Positions 5,618 through 5,934 of a stretch of DNA of 5,934 nucleotides are shown piece after piece. The stretch spans positions 1 to 5,934 of the forward strand of contig JAPLDV010000642.1 of assembly GCA_026391235.1 (NCBI GenBank), in the 5' to 3' direction. The DNA is from Bacteroidia bacterium (GTDB taxonomy: Bacteria > Bacteroidota > Bacteroidia > Bacteroidales > UBA12481). Under the pieces are notes generated by a model that searched no databases, was not told the origin of the DNA, and saw nothing but the letters and a program-made list of their open reading frames with translations. Numbering within the stretch: the stretch's first letter is position 1; each line of letters opens with the position of its first letter. The position numbers and the translations under genes are program-made.

Positions 5618-5934
5618 AAGGGAGTGATTATCGTACATTAAACAGAATTGTGCCTGCTCAATTTCGCATGCAACATGGAGATGATTCATTTGATCCAACC
5701 TCCTTGGGTTTTAAAATTTACGTGCCAACTGCGTACCAGAATTTATTTGACCAATTCCCCTTAAAACTCCGAAATTGGTCAAATATGTCTACTTTTCCTC
5801 TATAAATCCCTTACCAAGTTCAGCAATAGTAAAAAAACAATTTCCTCTGCGAGCTCTACGGCTCTAGTGTGTGTGCTGATGAAAGGGAGTCAGTTTAAAA
5901 ACGGGGTCCATGCCACCATAAAGATAGCCGACTT
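5618..5934. other. Region without an assignable gene
   Basis: These 317 bases contain only short open frames on both strands with no recognisable protein signature. A frame from the ATG at 5879 runs off the window edge (18 codons: MKGSQFKNGVHATIKIAD) and might begin a gene, but nothing supports it beyond being open. A 13-bp inverted repeat lies at 5744-5785. Near the right end are a GCTCTA repeat (two copies two bases apart) and a short GT run (5867-5874). Confidence 0.5.
5744..5785. repeat. Perfect 13-bp inverted repeat, 16-base spacer
   Basis: TATTTGACCAATT (5744-5756) is the exact reverse complement of AATTGGTCAAATA (5773-5785). The spacer is C-rich then A-rich. The stem is AT-rich, and the sequence after it (TGTCTACTTTTCC) is only mildly T-rich, so a rho-independent terminator for the SnoaL-like gene is possible but not typical. 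Other readings are a dimeric regulator site or the end of a small mobile element. Confidence 0.6.

Noticed and set aside
5572..5805. Plus-strand open frame overlapping the end of the SnoaL-like gene
   Set aside because: The first part is the SnoaL-like gene in another frame. The remainder lacks a signature and contains the inverted repeat.
1..5934. A new multi-gene defence, mobile or biosynthetic system
   Set aside because: No nuclease, transposase, reverse transcriptase, toxin-antitoxin pair, repeat array or biosynthetic gene set was seen. The genes are housekeeping, stress, sensory or broken.

Overview
The window most likely comes from a Bacteroidota (Bacteroidales-like) chromosome, possibly a metagenome-derived contig. 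The evidence is a type IX secretion (T9SS) C-terminal sorting motif, AT-rich leaders with no Shine-Dalgarno sequence before several start codons, promoter elements of the Bacteroidota TTTG-N19-21-TAnnTTTG type, and protein sequences typical of that phylum. I saw no rRNA, tRNA, CRISPR array or intact mobile element.

Left part (1-1779, plus strand) is ordinary and intact. It starts with the 3' part of a rhodanese-like gene whose catalytic Cys is replaced. After 24 bases comes a gene for a ProC-fold NAD(P)-binding protein that lacks the diagnostic pyrroline-5-carboxylate reductase C-terminal motif. A separately promoted osmC peroxiredoxin gene follows. A convergent minus-strand gene (1811-2788) encodes a lipoprotein with two tandem Cache sensory domains.

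Central part (about 2790-5087) is a patchwork of gene ends. It holds the 5' end of an ABC solute-binding protein gene (minus strand), the 3' part of a TPR protein gene (plus strand), and an amidohydrolase gene whose signal peptide is joined out of frame to its C-terminal half. The amidohydrolase retains a T9SS sorting domain that is itself cut and continues into an unrelated tail. These are best read as pseudogenes made by several deletions, or as assembly joins.

Right part (5141-5617) has an intact secreted SnoaL/NTF2-like protein gene with its own plausible promoter. About 320 bases with no assignable gene follow, containing a perfect 13-bp inverted repeat.

I see no coherent new multi-gene system. 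The most notable signals are the clustered truncations with a visible microhomology at one junction, the Cys-less rhodanese paired with the non-canonical ProC-like protein, the output-less tandem-Cache lipoprotein, and the long inverted repeat.
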